From: Desmodus rotundus
Taxonomy: Eukaryota > Chordata > Mammalia > Chiroptera > Phyllostomidae
Length of the DNA: 64,000 bases
NCBI RefSeq assembly: GCF_022682495.2
Contig: NC_071391.1
Span: 14,917,680 to 14,981,679, forward strand
Direction: 5' to 3'
The stretch's first letter is position 1; the number at the start of each line of letters is the position of its first letter. Positions 9,732 through 19,384 of the stretch are shown piece by piece. Made by a program: the position numbers and the translations under genes. The notes beneath the pieces are model-generated. The model ran no database searches. It had not been told where the DNA came from and worked only from the letters and a program-made list of their open reading frames with translations.

Positions 9732-9801
9732 TGAAATGGAATAATTATCTCAACATTAACAGCACACACACGCACAGAACCCAGCATGGGCCTGTGAGTG
9801 C
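9732..9801 (+). repeat. Local duplicate, copy B
   Basis: Second copy of the sequence at 9025-9090, same orientation, about 707 bases downstream. The linker here is CA-rich (ACACACACGCACAG), where copy A has an A-run. Flanks on either side of the two copies show no extended similarity, so the duplicated unit seems short. Confidence 0.85.
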
Positions 9802-10162
9802 TGGAGCTGGGGGGTGGGGTGGCCAAGACCAAGCCATGTGCTTTAACTGATTTACGGCAGCTGGCCACAGAGCAGAACTCCAGTATCTGTTCTCCGAAAA
9901 AACAATCCCCGTGGATCCTGGTGTGCCCGTGTGAGCGGGACAGAAAAACCCAACTCCAAGTGGACAGCTTCTTTCTCCTTCTCTTCTTCTCCCTCCTCCA
10001 GCTACTCGACTCCAAAGAGCTTGTCTGTTTCAGAGAGTGATGTAAAGTGCTGACGACAAAAATACCTCACAGCAATATCAACTCTGTTCACTTTGGTCTT
10101 AAACCTACATCAAGACCTTTCATTTCTGAGGATGCGACCAAGGGAGAGTTGACGGGGATACG

Positions 10163-10345
10163 GGGATGCTCACAGCAACAGCTCCCATTCATTCGGCTAA
10201 TCCTCACGTGACTCAGGGAGGGTTTTTACAAAGACTCAGAAAGATCAGAAAGCTGCCCGATGTCACACAGCTAGTGGGTGAAAGAGTGAGTACTTGAGCT
10301 CAGCTCCACTGCTTGTGCCAACCCCATTCTTTTAATCTCCTAAAC
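10163..10345 (-). mobile_element. MIR SINE, antisense
   Basis: CTAATCCTCACGTGACTCAGGGAGG, ACTCAGAAAGATCAGAAAGCTGCCCGATGTCACACAGCTAGTGGGTG (10233-10281) and TGAGCTCAGCTCCACTGC match antisense MIR: 'cctcacaacaaccctatgagg', 'aggttaagtaacttgcccaaggtcacacagctagtaagtgg', and the tRNA-like head. Missing the 'gaggaaactgagg' core words. Confidence 0.85.
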
Positions 10346-10589
10346 GGGTCGGGCAACACTTAATATTATGCAGCTGGGAAAACGGAGGCTCAGGTGAATG
10401 ACTTCTCTCTCCTTAGCCCTCAGGAGCAGGGTCTTCGTCTTTATTTGGGGTCTGACATTTTCCAGAGCTAGACTGTGTCTCCTCAGGCTGCTGCGCAGTG
10501 CTCTTCCGACACTGAAAGGGGTTGGAATTCCAGTGCAGAGGAGGGCGGCTGCTCCCCAGCACTCATACTCCCTCCACTTCCAGAGTGAA

Positions 10590-10865
10590 GAGTTGTTGCT
10601 GGGAAGGGGCTGCCCAGCCAGGAACTACATGTCCCAGCCTCCTGTGCACATATGTGACCATGTGATATGTTTCCACCAATGGGAGTGGGAGTGATGTGGG
10701 TACTTCCAGACTAATGTGATGAGGTAGTGGATGAGCCCTCGGTACCTTATCTTTCTCCTTCCATGGTAACCTTAGAAGCCACATATTGAAGAGGGAAGGA
10801 ACTAGGGGTGTGGAAAGCTGCCCCCACTTTCACTGAACTGTTGCTGAGTGAGAAATAAATGTGCA
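10590..10865 (+). mobile_element. Ancient LTR-like dispersed repeat, family not assigned
   Basis: GGAACTACATGTCCCAGCC, ATGTGACCATGTGATATGTTTCCACCAATGGGAGTGGGAGTGATGTGGG (10655-10702), GAAGCCACATATTGAAGAGGG and GAGAAATAAATGTG resemble a common mammalian dispersed sequence with 'catgtgac ... ggccaatgggatgtgag ... gaaataaac' landmarks, similar to the repeat at 15250-15665. I believe it is a decayed LTR-type repeat but cannot name the subfamily. Confidence 0.45.
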
Positions 10866-11139
10866 CTGGGTTAAGCTGGGGAGATCAGAATTTAGCACGC
10901 ACAGCACACGGCACTGCCTTGACCCACACACTAGTCTTGGGCTCTCAATTATTACCGACCACCTCACCCACAGCCACTCTTGGGGATGCTGGGAAAGATC
11001 CTGGCAACGCTGAGACCTCCGATAGAACTTCGTGAATTCAGGAAACATTTACAGAGCACCTCCTCTACCTGGCCCCGTCTCATCAACACGTAAAGGTTCT
11101 CCTGTGTCTACATCGCTTTGCTGCCACCACATGCACAGT

Positions 11140-11335
11140 GGTGACCCTGTCTCTTTCCTGCCCTCCTCAGCCAGACTTCTCAAAGGAGTTGTCTGCCCCT
11201 CTGGTTCCATTTCTACAGCTTCCACTCACTTCTCAACCCCTCCAGTCTGGCCTCCCTCCGCAAACATCCCGAAAGAAACGGACCCAGCAAAGGTCATCTT
11301 TTCTCCATTACAGTCATGGCTTGGAGCATCGGACT
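11140..11335 (+). mobile_element. L2 LINE ORF2 (reverse transcriptase) relic
   Basis: GACTTCTCAAAGGAGTTGTCTGCCCC, CCACTCACTTCTCAACCCCTCCAGTCTGGC (11221-11250) and GCAAAGGTCATC follow the L2 ORF2 segment that encodes the 'QSGFR...T..AL..V' reverse-transcriptase motif. The frame has shifted and decayed, so no function remains. Confidence 0.75.
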
Positions 11336-11461
11336 CCTCGGAACGCCAGCTCCTGTATCTCATGGCCTCACCGTTCAAGGGCACAGCTGTCCACATGGCC
11401 TGTCAATGCCACTGACTCCTTCTGACCCTCACTACTATCTCGAGGGATCATTCGGCTCATT

Positions 11462-11610
11462 TTTAGAAATTTCTGTGGACATCTACTGTGTGCCAAACAG
11501 TGTTCAAGGAGAGGAAGAGGAGGCAAGAAGAAACAGTCCCTACTCCTGAGAAGGAAACGGAGGCTCGGAGAAGCTAAGTATCTAAAATAACAGCTGACAA
11601 GTAGTGGGGG
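11462..11610 (-). mobile_element. MIR SINE, antisense
   Basis: ACATCTACTGTGTGCCAAACAGTGTTC (11479-11505), GAAACGGAGGCTCGGAGAAGCTAAGTATC and ACAGCTGACAAGTAGTGGGG follow antisense MIR in order ('cctactatgtgccaggcactgttc', 'gaaactgaggctcagagaggttaagt', 'acagctagtaagtgg'). The middle part is replaced by purine-rich sequence. Confidence 0.75.
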
Positions 11611-11950
11611 AAAATACAATTTAAAAAAAGAGGAAAAAAATAAAATAAATCACAGCTGATTGGTGACATCTTGCTCACTGACTCAACAGACAGGAATCAT
11701 CTGGAGAAGATGATCAATGAAAATGATGTTCTTTAAAAGGTTAAAACCTCATTATGAGCCTACCTCAGAATTCCCATATGGGGACAAAGAAAAGAAATAA
11801 GAATTCCAAGTTCATCTTCTCTTCTACCTTATTTTATTATCTGTAATGTCTAATTCAAAGCCAACTGCTCTCAGTAATCCCCAATGGGACCTAAGGCATG
11901 CCTTGGTCTTAAGTTTAGCTGCATGCAAAATAGTTCAATATCATATTAGT
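11611..11950. other. AT-rich unique sequence
   Basis: An A-rich stretch at 11619-11652 is followed by AT-rich unique DNA with GATGATCAATGAAAATGATG and similar words. No repeat family or exon is recognised. It may contain a further eroded element. Confidence 0.4.
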
Positions 11951-11954
11951 CTAA

Positions 11955-12085
11955 ACCATTTGACCTTAAAAAAGGTTACATCCCCTCTCTGTGCTTCAGG
12001 CTCCCCTTGTGTACAACGAAAGGGTTAAATTAGGTGGCTGCTCGGGCTCCTTGCGTCCTCATTGTCTGTAACTCTAGGATATTCT
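11955..12085 (+). mobile_element. MIR-related SINE (MIR3-like end)
   Basis: CCATTTGACCTTAAAAAAGGTTACATCCCCTCTCTGTGCTTCAGGC (11957-12002), AACGAAAGGGTTAAATTAGGTGGC and CTCCTTGCGTCCTCATTGTCTGTAACTC. The first part is the MIR core. The second matches the MIR3-type ending 'gggttggactagatgatct...ccttccagctctaaca'. Diverged. Confidence 0.7.
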
Positions 12086-12147
12086 TACTTGCTTATCAGA
12101 CATCGGAAGTGGCCTCACGTGTCCACCTGGCCCTGGTGATAAGCTCA

Positions 12148-12357
12148 CATTTTGTTGAGTGCTTATGTGGTGTGTGACAAGACTGAGTCATTTATCTTTC
12201 GCAACAGCCCTACAAAGCAGGTGCTATTGTTTTCCAGATGAGAATATCAAGGGGCAGAAGTTTTAAGTAATCTGCCCAAGGATGCAGGGCAAGTGGCTGA
12301 ACCGGGATTTGAACCCTAGCAGGCTAGTTCCCCAGTGCTATGTTGCTACCACCCACA
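12148..12357 (-). mobile_element. MIR SINE, antisense, near full length
   Basis: TTGTTGAGTGCTTATGTGGTGTG, CAACAGCCCTACAAAGCAGGTGCTATTG (12202-12229), CCAGATGAGAATATCAAGGGGC, AGTAATCTGCCCAAGGATGCAGGGCAAGTGGC and GAACCGGGATTTGAACCC (12299-12316). All blocks of antisense MIR are in order, including the complement of the B box. Confidence 0.93.
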
Positions 12358-13085
12358 GTCTCATCTGTCTACAAGAGGCTTCGTCCACAGCTCCTGAGGA
12401 GTAGACAGTGGACTGCATGATCCCCTGCCTACTGGCCACAGCTGATTGATCCAGGGAGGACATCTGTGCTCGTTCAGGGCAGCCAACCCCTTGACCTTTA
12501 GAGTGTAAGGTATGGCCTGGGGTGGAAGGCATTCAGACTTGCACAGGGAGGCTCAGAAGGCACAGCCAGTTGGTGTGGGGAATGGAACTGAAACCTACGA
12601 GGGCTCAGCGTCCACTCACCAGATGGTTAAGGTCCAGATAAATTAGCAGAACACGCTCGTCAAAGCAGAGCCAGCAATAAGCCATCCTGAGAGAGCCTGA
12701 CCACGGAGAGATTTCTTCAGATGGTTTTCGGGTTCCAGAAGCTCAGAGATGCCCCCATTTTTGTCCCTTGGATTTCCTTGAGCCCTGAGTGTATCTTGAC
12801 AGCAACAGGCCTTGAGTGGCACCAGTGCAGGTGGCCCTCTGTCCCCTGTAGTCCTAAGGAGCCTGTGGAAACCAGAACCTCTGGGCAAATCGATTCCCTG
12901 CCTCCTTGCCAGATACCTCACAGGGTCTGACTGCACCCTTACAGAACCAATATGCTCCCAACAAGTCAGCCATTGGCTCGGGCTGTGGACACTCCTGTAA
13001 TATAGAGATCTGTGCTGTCACAATATTTACTGTGATAGGATTTGGTAAACAGAGCATTGGTGTGAGAGACAGTCTGTATAAAAGC
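12358..13085. other. Unique non-coding sequence
   Basis: No repeat or exon is recognised. 13015-13050 is AT-rich and directly precedes a G homopolymer. Overlapping short frames on both strands show no domain. Confidence 0.4.
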
Positions 13086-13099
13086 GGGGGGGGGGGGGG
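13086..13099. repeat. G14 homopolymer
   Basis: About fourteen G residues after AAAGC, followed by AGAGGGAGAGAAAAG. The exact length is unreliable in any assembly. It borders the AT-rich candidate regulatory block to its right. Confidence 0.88.
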
Positions 13100-13179
13100 A
13101 GAGGGAGAGAAAAGAGGTTTCAAAAAAACCCCTTCTCAGATCAAGAAAATGGAAAAAGCAGAGTGCATAACAGAGGGGA

Positions 13180-13565
13180 GAAAAGTCAATTAAATCATGA
13201 TAATTACTTCCACTACCATGCCCAAGAGCAGCGTGAGCGTCTATTAATTAGGATTTCCATGTTGACTGTGGCCGGTTGACTTCAAGGAGGCTGCCAGTGT
13301 GCTCAGTAATAACGCTCTCCTGGAGAGCAAACTGTGAAAATATTTTCACCCTGGCAATTAGCAGTTTTAAAGACACACACACACACACACTCGCACACAC
13401 AGAGTCAGGTTCCGTGGGCCCCTGTGATTGGCATTAAATGCAACAGTCTCTGCAGTCCCCACCCCCACCCTGCAGAAGTCAAGATACCCCAACCCCATCC
13501 TTATAATTACCTGCTCCTCTCGGGTCTCTAATTAGCACAAAGAGGCTCGTCAGGGTGCAAATTCC
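13180..13565. promoter_or_regulatory. Candidate conserved regulatory block (inferred)
   Basis: Repeat-free sequence with many homeobox-type AT words: CAATTAAATCATGATAATTAC (13186-13206), CTATTAATTAGG (13241-13252), GGCAATTAGC (13353-13362), TTATAATTACCTG (13501-13513) and TCTAATTAGCAC (13527-13538). A CA microsatellite splits it at 13373-13400. Clustering of TAATTA-type sites in undecayed sequence is typical of developmental enhancers, but conservation cannot be checked from one sequence. It could simply be AT-rich unique DNA. Confidence 0.35.
13373..13400. repeat. (CA)n microsatellite, interrupted
   Basis: A run of nine CA units, then TCG, then further CACACACA, within AAGACACACA...CAGAGTCAGG. 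Imperfect dinucleotide repeat. Confidence 0.92.
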
Positions 13566-14990
13566 TACACAAAAGCACATAACAGGAGCCTGCGGGAAGC
13601 AGAAGGGTATCCTGTCCAGGCCCCCCGCCACTGGCAAGACGGGCCCAACCCATTCAAGGGCCTGTCTCAAGGCAACGTGGAAGGAAGGAGGTTCAGAACA
13701 AGCTGACTCCATCCTCAGAACCAGATTCATATCTAGAAACCAGAAACATCGATGGCTTAGATACCAGTGAATATGCTACACAATCCATGAAACCTCAATC
13801 TAAGAAGGCGATGTTCCTTGTTCAGACAGTCAAGGGCCCACAGCGTTTGCTCAAGACGGGCCTATCAGGCCGGGCTCTGGAATGCCGGGCTTGGGAGTGG
13901 TGCACGAGATCACCTAGCAAATGGGGAGGTGGAGGCTCAGGGAAGTCAGGCTGTGGGCTTTTGGCAACAGGGCCAAGGCTCAGGCCCAGGCCTCTTGAGC
14001 CCCAGCTGGGGGTTCTTCGAGTTTTCGTATAGGCCATTCTAGGACACTTAGAAAATATGTGGTTTTATATATGTGATTTTACCTATTATAATATCAGTAT
14101 AATAACTATTGCTACATAGTATCTGGCACACGAAAGAAGGTCGAGAGATAAATAACAGCTCATTCCTCCTCCCTCCCCCTGCAAGGGTAAGAGGCAGATG
14201 TTGGCTGCTGCGTTTCTGAGCCCTGGGGCATCAGCGGGAGGCAGGTAAGGCAGTGGGATGGCAACGGGGAGCGGGCGCTCCAGCTCTGCCAGGAGTGAAG
14301 CCAGCGCTGGCCTCCTCTCTTGCTTTTCAGGAGAGAAGCAGGAGGACAAACATGGGACACTAGGCCAGCCACCCCTCACCAAAGCCTGTGCCACTCTCCC
14401 CGCCTGTCCTCCTGATCAGCTGGAAACAGAACCCAGGCGAGGAGCTGGAGTGGGGGCCCTGATGAGTGTTCCCTGGTCCAGCGGAGCCAGGAAATCCTCT
14501 GGCCTCAGGGGCCCCAAGCTCTCCCTGGCCTCTGAGCTGGGGGCGGCAGAAGGTCAGGGTCAGGGCCCAGGAGGGAAGGATATATAGAAATAGCGTCCCC
14601 TGCACAGGCAGGGCGGCACTGGCACGGCTCCGGAGGAAACGGGCTTTCCTGTCGCTCACCGTCAGTTCTGCAGGGCCAAGTTAAACAACGAGGACTTGCC
14701 CACATCACCATCCAGCAGAGGCAAAATGTGGACATCCGGACTCACAGGCTGATGCTCCCTTCCCCCCTCGCCTAATAAATGTTTAAGGCCAAAAAGAACA
14801 GATCTTAGCACTCAGCGTGGAAAGGATCAGAGGTCTGCGGACAGACCTGACCTGCCAGCTTTCCGGATGGGTGGGCTCAGCTATGGGACTCTCCTCTCTG
14901 GCCTCAGGCACCCCAGCTACAAAGTAGGAATAAGGGCAGGTACCTCTGGGGACCACCGTCGGGCTGTATGTAAGCAACACCACACTGTCC
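13566..14990. other. Unique non-coding sequence
   Basis: No confident repeat. Around 13925-13955 the words GAGGTGGAGGCTCAGGGAAGTCAGG could be a small antisense MIR remnant, and 14085-14130 is AT-rich. CCTAATAAATGTTTAAGG near 14770 might be a decayed L2 end. No coding exon is supported despite several overlapping frames of about 100 codons. Confidence 0.4.
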
Positions 14991-14992
14991 TG

Positions 14993-15186
14993 GGCCACAG
15001 TGGCTAAGGGTTTGGACCCACGGTCAGGTGGCCTGGACTTCAGCTTCCAGGGCCTCACTTCCCCAACTGTGGAGCAGATGGGGTGGGGAACGGCCACCTC
15101 ATGGGGGCTGCCCCTGACGCACTTTGCTTTGCACCTGGCACGTGGTATTGCTCTGTGAGTATGAGCAGTGGTTGCTATACGAGTCC
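14993..15186 (+). mobile_element. MIR SINE
   Basis: CCACAGTGGCTAAGGGTTTGGACCC (14996-15020) matches the MIR tRNA-like head 'catagtggttaagagcatgga'. Then GGCCTGGACTTCAGCTTCC, CTCACTTCCCCAACTGTGGAGCAGATGGGG and GCACCTGGCACGTGGTATTGCTCTGTGAGTA follow. The central 'tagctgtgtgaccttgggc' segment is deleted. Confidence 0.8.
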
Positions 15187-15249
15187 TTCTGCACCTCGGG
15201 GATAGCCTGAGTTAGATCCCAAGTACTCCCTCCCCGTAACAGAACTACC

Positions 15250-15665
15250 CATCCTTACCCTTGCCAAGACCTCATATGGGCAGTGACCACCCACCCTTTG
15301 ACCTTGGGCCTGACCATGAGGCTGGCTTTGATCAATGAGATGTCAGAGCGAAGGCATGGATGTTCCTGCATGTCCCTAGGGGGGCCCTCTTGTGCTCTGG
15401 TCAACTGTTGTGAGAAGAACATGTCTGAGTAGCTACCGTCCCAGAATAAATGCACAGAGCTGAATCGAGGCCCCAGCAGCTGCTGGTGCAAGACGGACAA
15501 GAGGCCCAGGGAGCAGACTCCAACCCAATCTGCACCTGGACCTGGAGTCCGGGCCAGCCCAGCCCAGTGGCAGTCCACCCCATAGCCCTTGAAGATAAAT
15601 GTTGCTTTAAGCCACAGAGATTTGGGGGGTTTTGCTATGTGGCATTATTTTGGTGGCAGCATAAA
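15250..15665 (+). mobile_element. Ancient LTR-like dispersed repeat, family not assigned
   Basis: Landmarks are GACCTTGGGCCTGACC, GGCTTTGATCAATGAGATGTCAGAGCGAAG, GCCCAGCCCAGTGG and a terminal GATAAATGTTGCTTTAAGCCACAGAGATTTGGGGGG (15594-15630). The last part matches a common LTR end, 'aataaatg...ttttaagccactgagattttggggttgtttgtta'. Probably a solo LTR of an old retroviral-like family. No coding part is present. Confidence 0.5.
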
Positions 15666-16262
15666 TCCCATTTTACTATGAGAAAGAAAGGCTATGTGAC
15701 CTGCTCAAGCTCATCAGGGCTGACACCCAAGGCAGCCCCCAGGGCATGCCCTCAGCAACCGCTCCAGCACACTGGCTTAGCATGCTCACCAAGGACTAAG
15801 CAAGCAGGCCCAAGCACCTGCCCCTCAGGTCTCACACTTCGGAGAGGGGGCCTTCACTAGGGTAGCCCCGTCAGACTGCCTGGACCAATAACCACAGCGC
15901 TATAACAGAGCCTAGCCAGACACAGGATCCCTTGCCCTAAAGGTCACCCTGGCCTGGGCCTGGGCTCTCTGCTTTATCTCCCTCTTGTGCACCCTTTCAG
16001 GGGCAGACTGAGGTGAAGTGGGGAAAGAGGGAAAGCAAACAGCAGTCGGAAGGGAGAGCTGCCAGGCTCCTGCTGGGCCAGCCTACCTCCTGCTCCTGGA
16101 CAGTGGGCAGCTTGGGATCCACATCCTTGCAGTGAACCTACACGCACTTGCAGCGGGAGAGAGGATTCGCTGGAGATGGCAGGCTCCAGGGGAACAGGAA
16201 GGGACAGGAGAAGTCAGCACTCTGCTAGGGCAGTCTCCACGCCTCCCCGGAGCTGGCAGCTG
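15666..16262. other. Unique non-coding sequence
   Basis: GCTATGTGACCTGCTCAAGCTCATCAGGGCTGAC (15692-15725) may be an antisense MIR scrap, too small to call. No exon is supported. Confidence 0.4.
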
Positions 16263-16264
16263 TC

Positions 16265-16470
16265 CCGGCAGGAAGAACTTGGGCTTTGCAGTGAGATGGG
16301 TTCCAGGTCTGGTTCTGCCCCTTGCCCGCTTCATGGCCAGAAGTAGGCTCTCCAGGCCTCAAAACCCAACACCTGGAGTGCAGAGAAGACTTAAAGCCCC
16401 ACCCCCATGGTTGCTATGAGGACCTCATGAGTCATGAGCACTGGGCCGGCGTAAACTCTAGGGCAGTGTA
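16265..16470 (+). mobile_element. MIR SINE
   Basis: GAAGAACTTGGGCTTTGCAGTGAGATGGGTTCCAGGTCTGGTTCTGCCCC (16271-16320), then CAGGCCTCAAAACCC, then GGTTGCTATGAGGACCTCATGAGTCATGAGCACTGGGCCGGC. The order is tRNA-like head, diverged core, then 'gggttgctgtgaggattaaatgag...cctggc'. Confidence 0.8.
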
Positions 16471-16787
16471 ACATGTCAGCTCTGATTATGCTCTGAGGTT
16501 AGTCTGTGCCAGGGGCGCCCACTGCACTCCATTCTGGTGAACCAGAGGGGACATACAGATGTTGAAGACAGGAAGGAGCACAGACATGTCCAATGTGGTC
16601 TTTAGTCATGTGATCCAGGAATGGCAAGCAGGTGGCATATGTGCAACTGCCTTTGATTCTCACCTGTGGCAGATATCACCAATCGGTTTCAGCATCTTTG
16701 ATGATCAACCCGCAAGGGACCTCAGCATCCTCTCAGCCCAGTGTCCTGGCAGACACCGTCACTGGTCTGAATCGGCACTAATGGGAA

Positions 16788-16918
16788 AACCTATTTATCT
16801 TCCTAGTCTAGACTAACGGTCTTGTTTTACAGAGGAGAAGCCCAGAGTGGTCAGCAGACTTGCCCCAGTCCCACAGGAAGGCACGACAGTAACTCAGGTC
16901 TCTAGATTCTGGTGCTTT
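16788..16918 (-). mobile_element. MIR SINE, antisense fragment
   Basis: TTGTTTTACAGAGGAGAAGCCCAGAGTGGTCAGCAGACTTGCCCCAGTCCCACAGG (16822-16877) matches antisense MIR 'cattttacagatgaggaaactgaggcacagagaggttaagtaacttgcccaaggtcacaca', with ACTCAGGTCTCTAGATTCTGGTGC after it. Confidence 0.82.
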
Positions 16919-17074
16919 CTTTACCTCGCCAGCTTTTGTCACCCCGATGTGGATTTTGTTTTCTGAACACCCTAGGGGAGAGGAAGGGACTGGTCTTCCC
17001 TGTCCCCTTAGGCCCTGACTTGTGCAGCTTGGCAAGACCCTCCATTTTCTGCTGTACCCTCCCTCCCCGGTTTT

Positions 17075-17428
17075 CTCTGCTCCAGCCATCTAGCCTTCCT
17101 TATGTCCCTGGAACCTGCAGTGTTGTTCCTACCTTGGTGCCTTTGCTAGCCCCTCTGCCTCCTAATGCCCCCTGGCTGGTGGGCTCTCAAGCTCCACTCT
17201 CCACTGCCTTTCCTTAAAGGAGTCTTCCCTGGTCACATGATCTGAAGTGGCTCCACCCCTCAGCCCCATTGTTCTGCTCCACTGTCTCCTTTAATTGCCT
17301 TTAGTGTACTCCCTACAACCCGGGTTTATCTAAGGCATGTATTTATCACCATGGCATCTGCAGGGCCTAGAACAACACCCAGCATCGAGTAGGTGCTCAA
17401 GGAATATTTATTCAGTGCATTTCGTCAG
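17075..17428 (+). mobile_element. L2 LINE 3' end
   Basis: TTAAAGGAGTCTTCCCTGGTCACATGATC, TCTGCTCCACTGTCTCCTTTAATTGCC, ATTTATCACCATGGCATCTGCAGGGCCTAGAACAACACCCAGCATCGAGTAGGTGCTCAAGGAATATTTATTCAG (17341-17415). The end is the classic L2 tail 'cctagcacagtgcctggcacatagtaggtgctcaataaatatttgtt'. Confidence 0.88.
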
Positions 17429-17450
17429 TCCACAAACACCCAGATCCCCC

Positions 17451-17453
<3 letters not shown>

Positions 17454-17497
<44 letters not shown>

Positions 17498-17508
17498 GCA
17501 CGCACGCA
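17454..17508. repeat. Compound (CA)n-(CACG)n microsatellite
   Basis: About twenty CA units run into CACGCACGCACGCACGCAGG. The CpG-bearing tetranucleotide end is compatible with a CA to CG change that was then amplified. Both parts are likely polymorphic. Confidence 0.95.
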
Positions 17509-17826
17509 GGAGTGGGAGGTGCCGCCTCAGCTGGGCAGGCCCACAGACCCCTGCCCGAACTCAGAGGGCGCCCCTCAAAGCCAGAGGGCCAGCCAGTAGT
17601 GGTGCTGTGGAATGAGACCTCTGGCCTCTTCAGTCTCAGTCATCTTCTGGGGATGGGGACAGGTTTATTCGGTCCCTTGGTTTTAGATCAGAGATGGGTT
17701 GAGAAGACACTGAGATGATGGGAAAGATGCTCTCAGGCCCCAGTTCACCCAACCCCGTACCGGATCATGTGTCAGGCCAGCAGCCCCGCAGGAGTGCCCA
17801 CTCCACATCACAGGCCGGAGTACAGG

Positions 17827-17864
17827 AGGGCAGACCTCCAGGGGGAGGGCAGACCTCCAGGGGG
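17827..17864 (+). repeat. 19-bp exact tandem duplication
   Basis: The 19-base unit AGGGCAGACCTCCAGGGGG occurs twice in perfect succession. A recent replication-slippage or repair product in GC-rich unique sequence. Confidence 0.92.
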
Positions 17865-18044
17865 AGGCCTCTGGCGCCCCAGCTGCACGCCTGCCAAGCG
17901 CCTACTGAGCTCTCAGGGCCTGGACTTTCTCCCTGAGGGCCGGTAGCTCAAGCCTCTGTGCTTGCTCTTGCCCCTCCCCTCACCCCTCCTCACTCACCAC
18001 CACCAGCTGCCACTCTGGAACCTTCCTGGTGCTGCTCCCTCACA

Positions 18045-18402
18045 CGACACCCATTTCCACTTCAAAACCTTGGCTCTTGCCATTTCCTCTGTCTGTAATG
18101 TTTTCTGCCAGCCCTTTGCATGGCCAGGTTCTTCTGATGGCTCAGGTCCTCACACAAATACCACTTCCTCAAAGGGACATGGACCAGGCCTCACTGTCGC
18201 TCTCTCACGTTACCCTGTCTTACATCCTCGCATCGCTTTCACTCTGTAAAAGCATCTTATTTATTTGCGTTATTTAGTTTTTCTTTTATCTGTCTGCCCT
18301 CAGATTTTGAAGCCCATCAGGCTCTGTCCTGCAGGCCGTGTCCAGTCATTTTTCCATGTAGCGGGTCTACTACAGGGGCTAGTGAGCTACTGACGAATGG
18401 AT
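18045..18402 (+). mobile_element. L2 LINE 3' end
   Basis: TTGGCTCTTGCCATTTCCTCTGTCTGTAATG (18069-18099), CAGGTCCTCACACAAATACCACTTCCTCAAAGGGACATGGACC (18145-18187), CATCTTATTTATTTGCGTTATTT and GCCCATCAGGCTCTGTCCTG follow the L2 3' UTR in order. The terminal 'ggcacatagtaggcgctcaataaa' part is nearly lost. Confidence 0.85.
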
Positions 18403-18511
18403 CCCCGTGGGATCCAGGCCCCCCGGACAGAATTTCTCTCTGAAACCCCGGGGCGAACACGGGCATGGCATGCGGCATTGGGCAGACACTTCTCAAGTGT
18501 CATTCAATGAA

Positions 18512-18595
18512 TGAGCTTCCGGCTTTCAGGGACTCAGTTCCTACATCTGTAAGATGAGGCACCGGGATAAGTGTGGCCGGAAACCTCCTGAAGGG
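18512..18595 (+). mobile_element. MIR SINE core fragment
   Basis: TTTCAGGGACTCAGTTCCTACATCTGTAAGATGAGGCACCGGGATAAGTG (18525-18574) matches the MIR 'cctcagtttcctcatctgtaaaatgggg.ataat' core. Short; both ends lost. Confidence 0.6.
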
Positions 18596-19384
18596 GTTCC
18601 CACCTGCTGCTTTGGCGGCAGCGGGTTTTAAATAAGCAAATGAGTGAACGCAAGATTAGGTAGAGTTTTCATGAAGCTGAGCAACCCCCCCCCACCCTCC
18701 GCGTAGAGCTCTGTCCTTCCTATTTCGTGTGAGGAGGGGACAAATTTTCTTTGTTGCAATAATGGTGCTGGGAGAGGGTAGCTGTCTTTTTTTAACGTCC
18801 TTATTCTGCAACAGGAAGAGGTTGTCAACCAGATGCAGATGTCTCTCCTGATTTTTTTTTAGAAAAAAATTTTATTGGTAAAGGAAATGAAGTCGGGGAC
18901 CCTCCGCCTGGAGCTCTGCTGACGTGCCACAAACAACGAGGCCCTTTCCACCACACAATGAAGAATTAAACCGCCTGGGGACTCCTTCTTTGCTTTTGTC
19001 TGTTTTCTATTTGGGGCTTCCTTTGAAAAAGTGGTTTTGCAGCTCTATAAAGTTTGACGCCCTCTGAAGGCTCCATCTCCAAGGGCCCGTTTTCCCAGGG
19101 TCTCGGTGCCCTGGACTCCTCTTTCCGCATCAGGGGAGTTGCCCCGACTTCTCTCCAGGTCTGGTTGTGCTCGCCTCCCGGGACATCAGCGATGGGCTGA
19201 TGGATCCGCCGGCCCCAGGAGGGCTCTGCCCAGCCCACTGCGACCCTGCACGGTGGTCTGCCAGTCCTCTGTCCTCTGGCCACACACTCCTTACGAGGCA
19301 GGTTTTGTGCAAAATAAAATAAAATAAATAACAGCCCTTGAGGCGTATTTGCCATGCATGCGTCTGGGGCTCTGCTGCGGGGAG
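18596..19384. other. Unique non-coding sequence
   Basis: Contains a C9 run near 18687, TTTTTTTTAGAAAAAAATTTT at about 18852-18872 (self-complementary) and (AAAAT)n at 19308-19331. A minus-strand frame of 176 codons crosses 18966-19496, but it has no domain and runs through the MIR at 19385, so it is rejected as a gene. Confidence 0.45.
19308..19331. repeat. (AAAAT)n short microsatellite
   Basis: GCAAAATAAAATAAAATAAATAACA gives about four AAAAT/AAAAT-like units. No SINE body is recognised upstream, so it is listed as a simple repeat. Confidence 0.85.

Larger units (their letters stand above)
8606..10160. other. Unique sequence containing a local duplication
   Basis: No dispersed repeat is recognised. 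The notable content is a 66-70 bp sequence present twice (9025-9090 and 9732-9801), listed separately. Gene-like features are absent. Confidence 0.45.
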
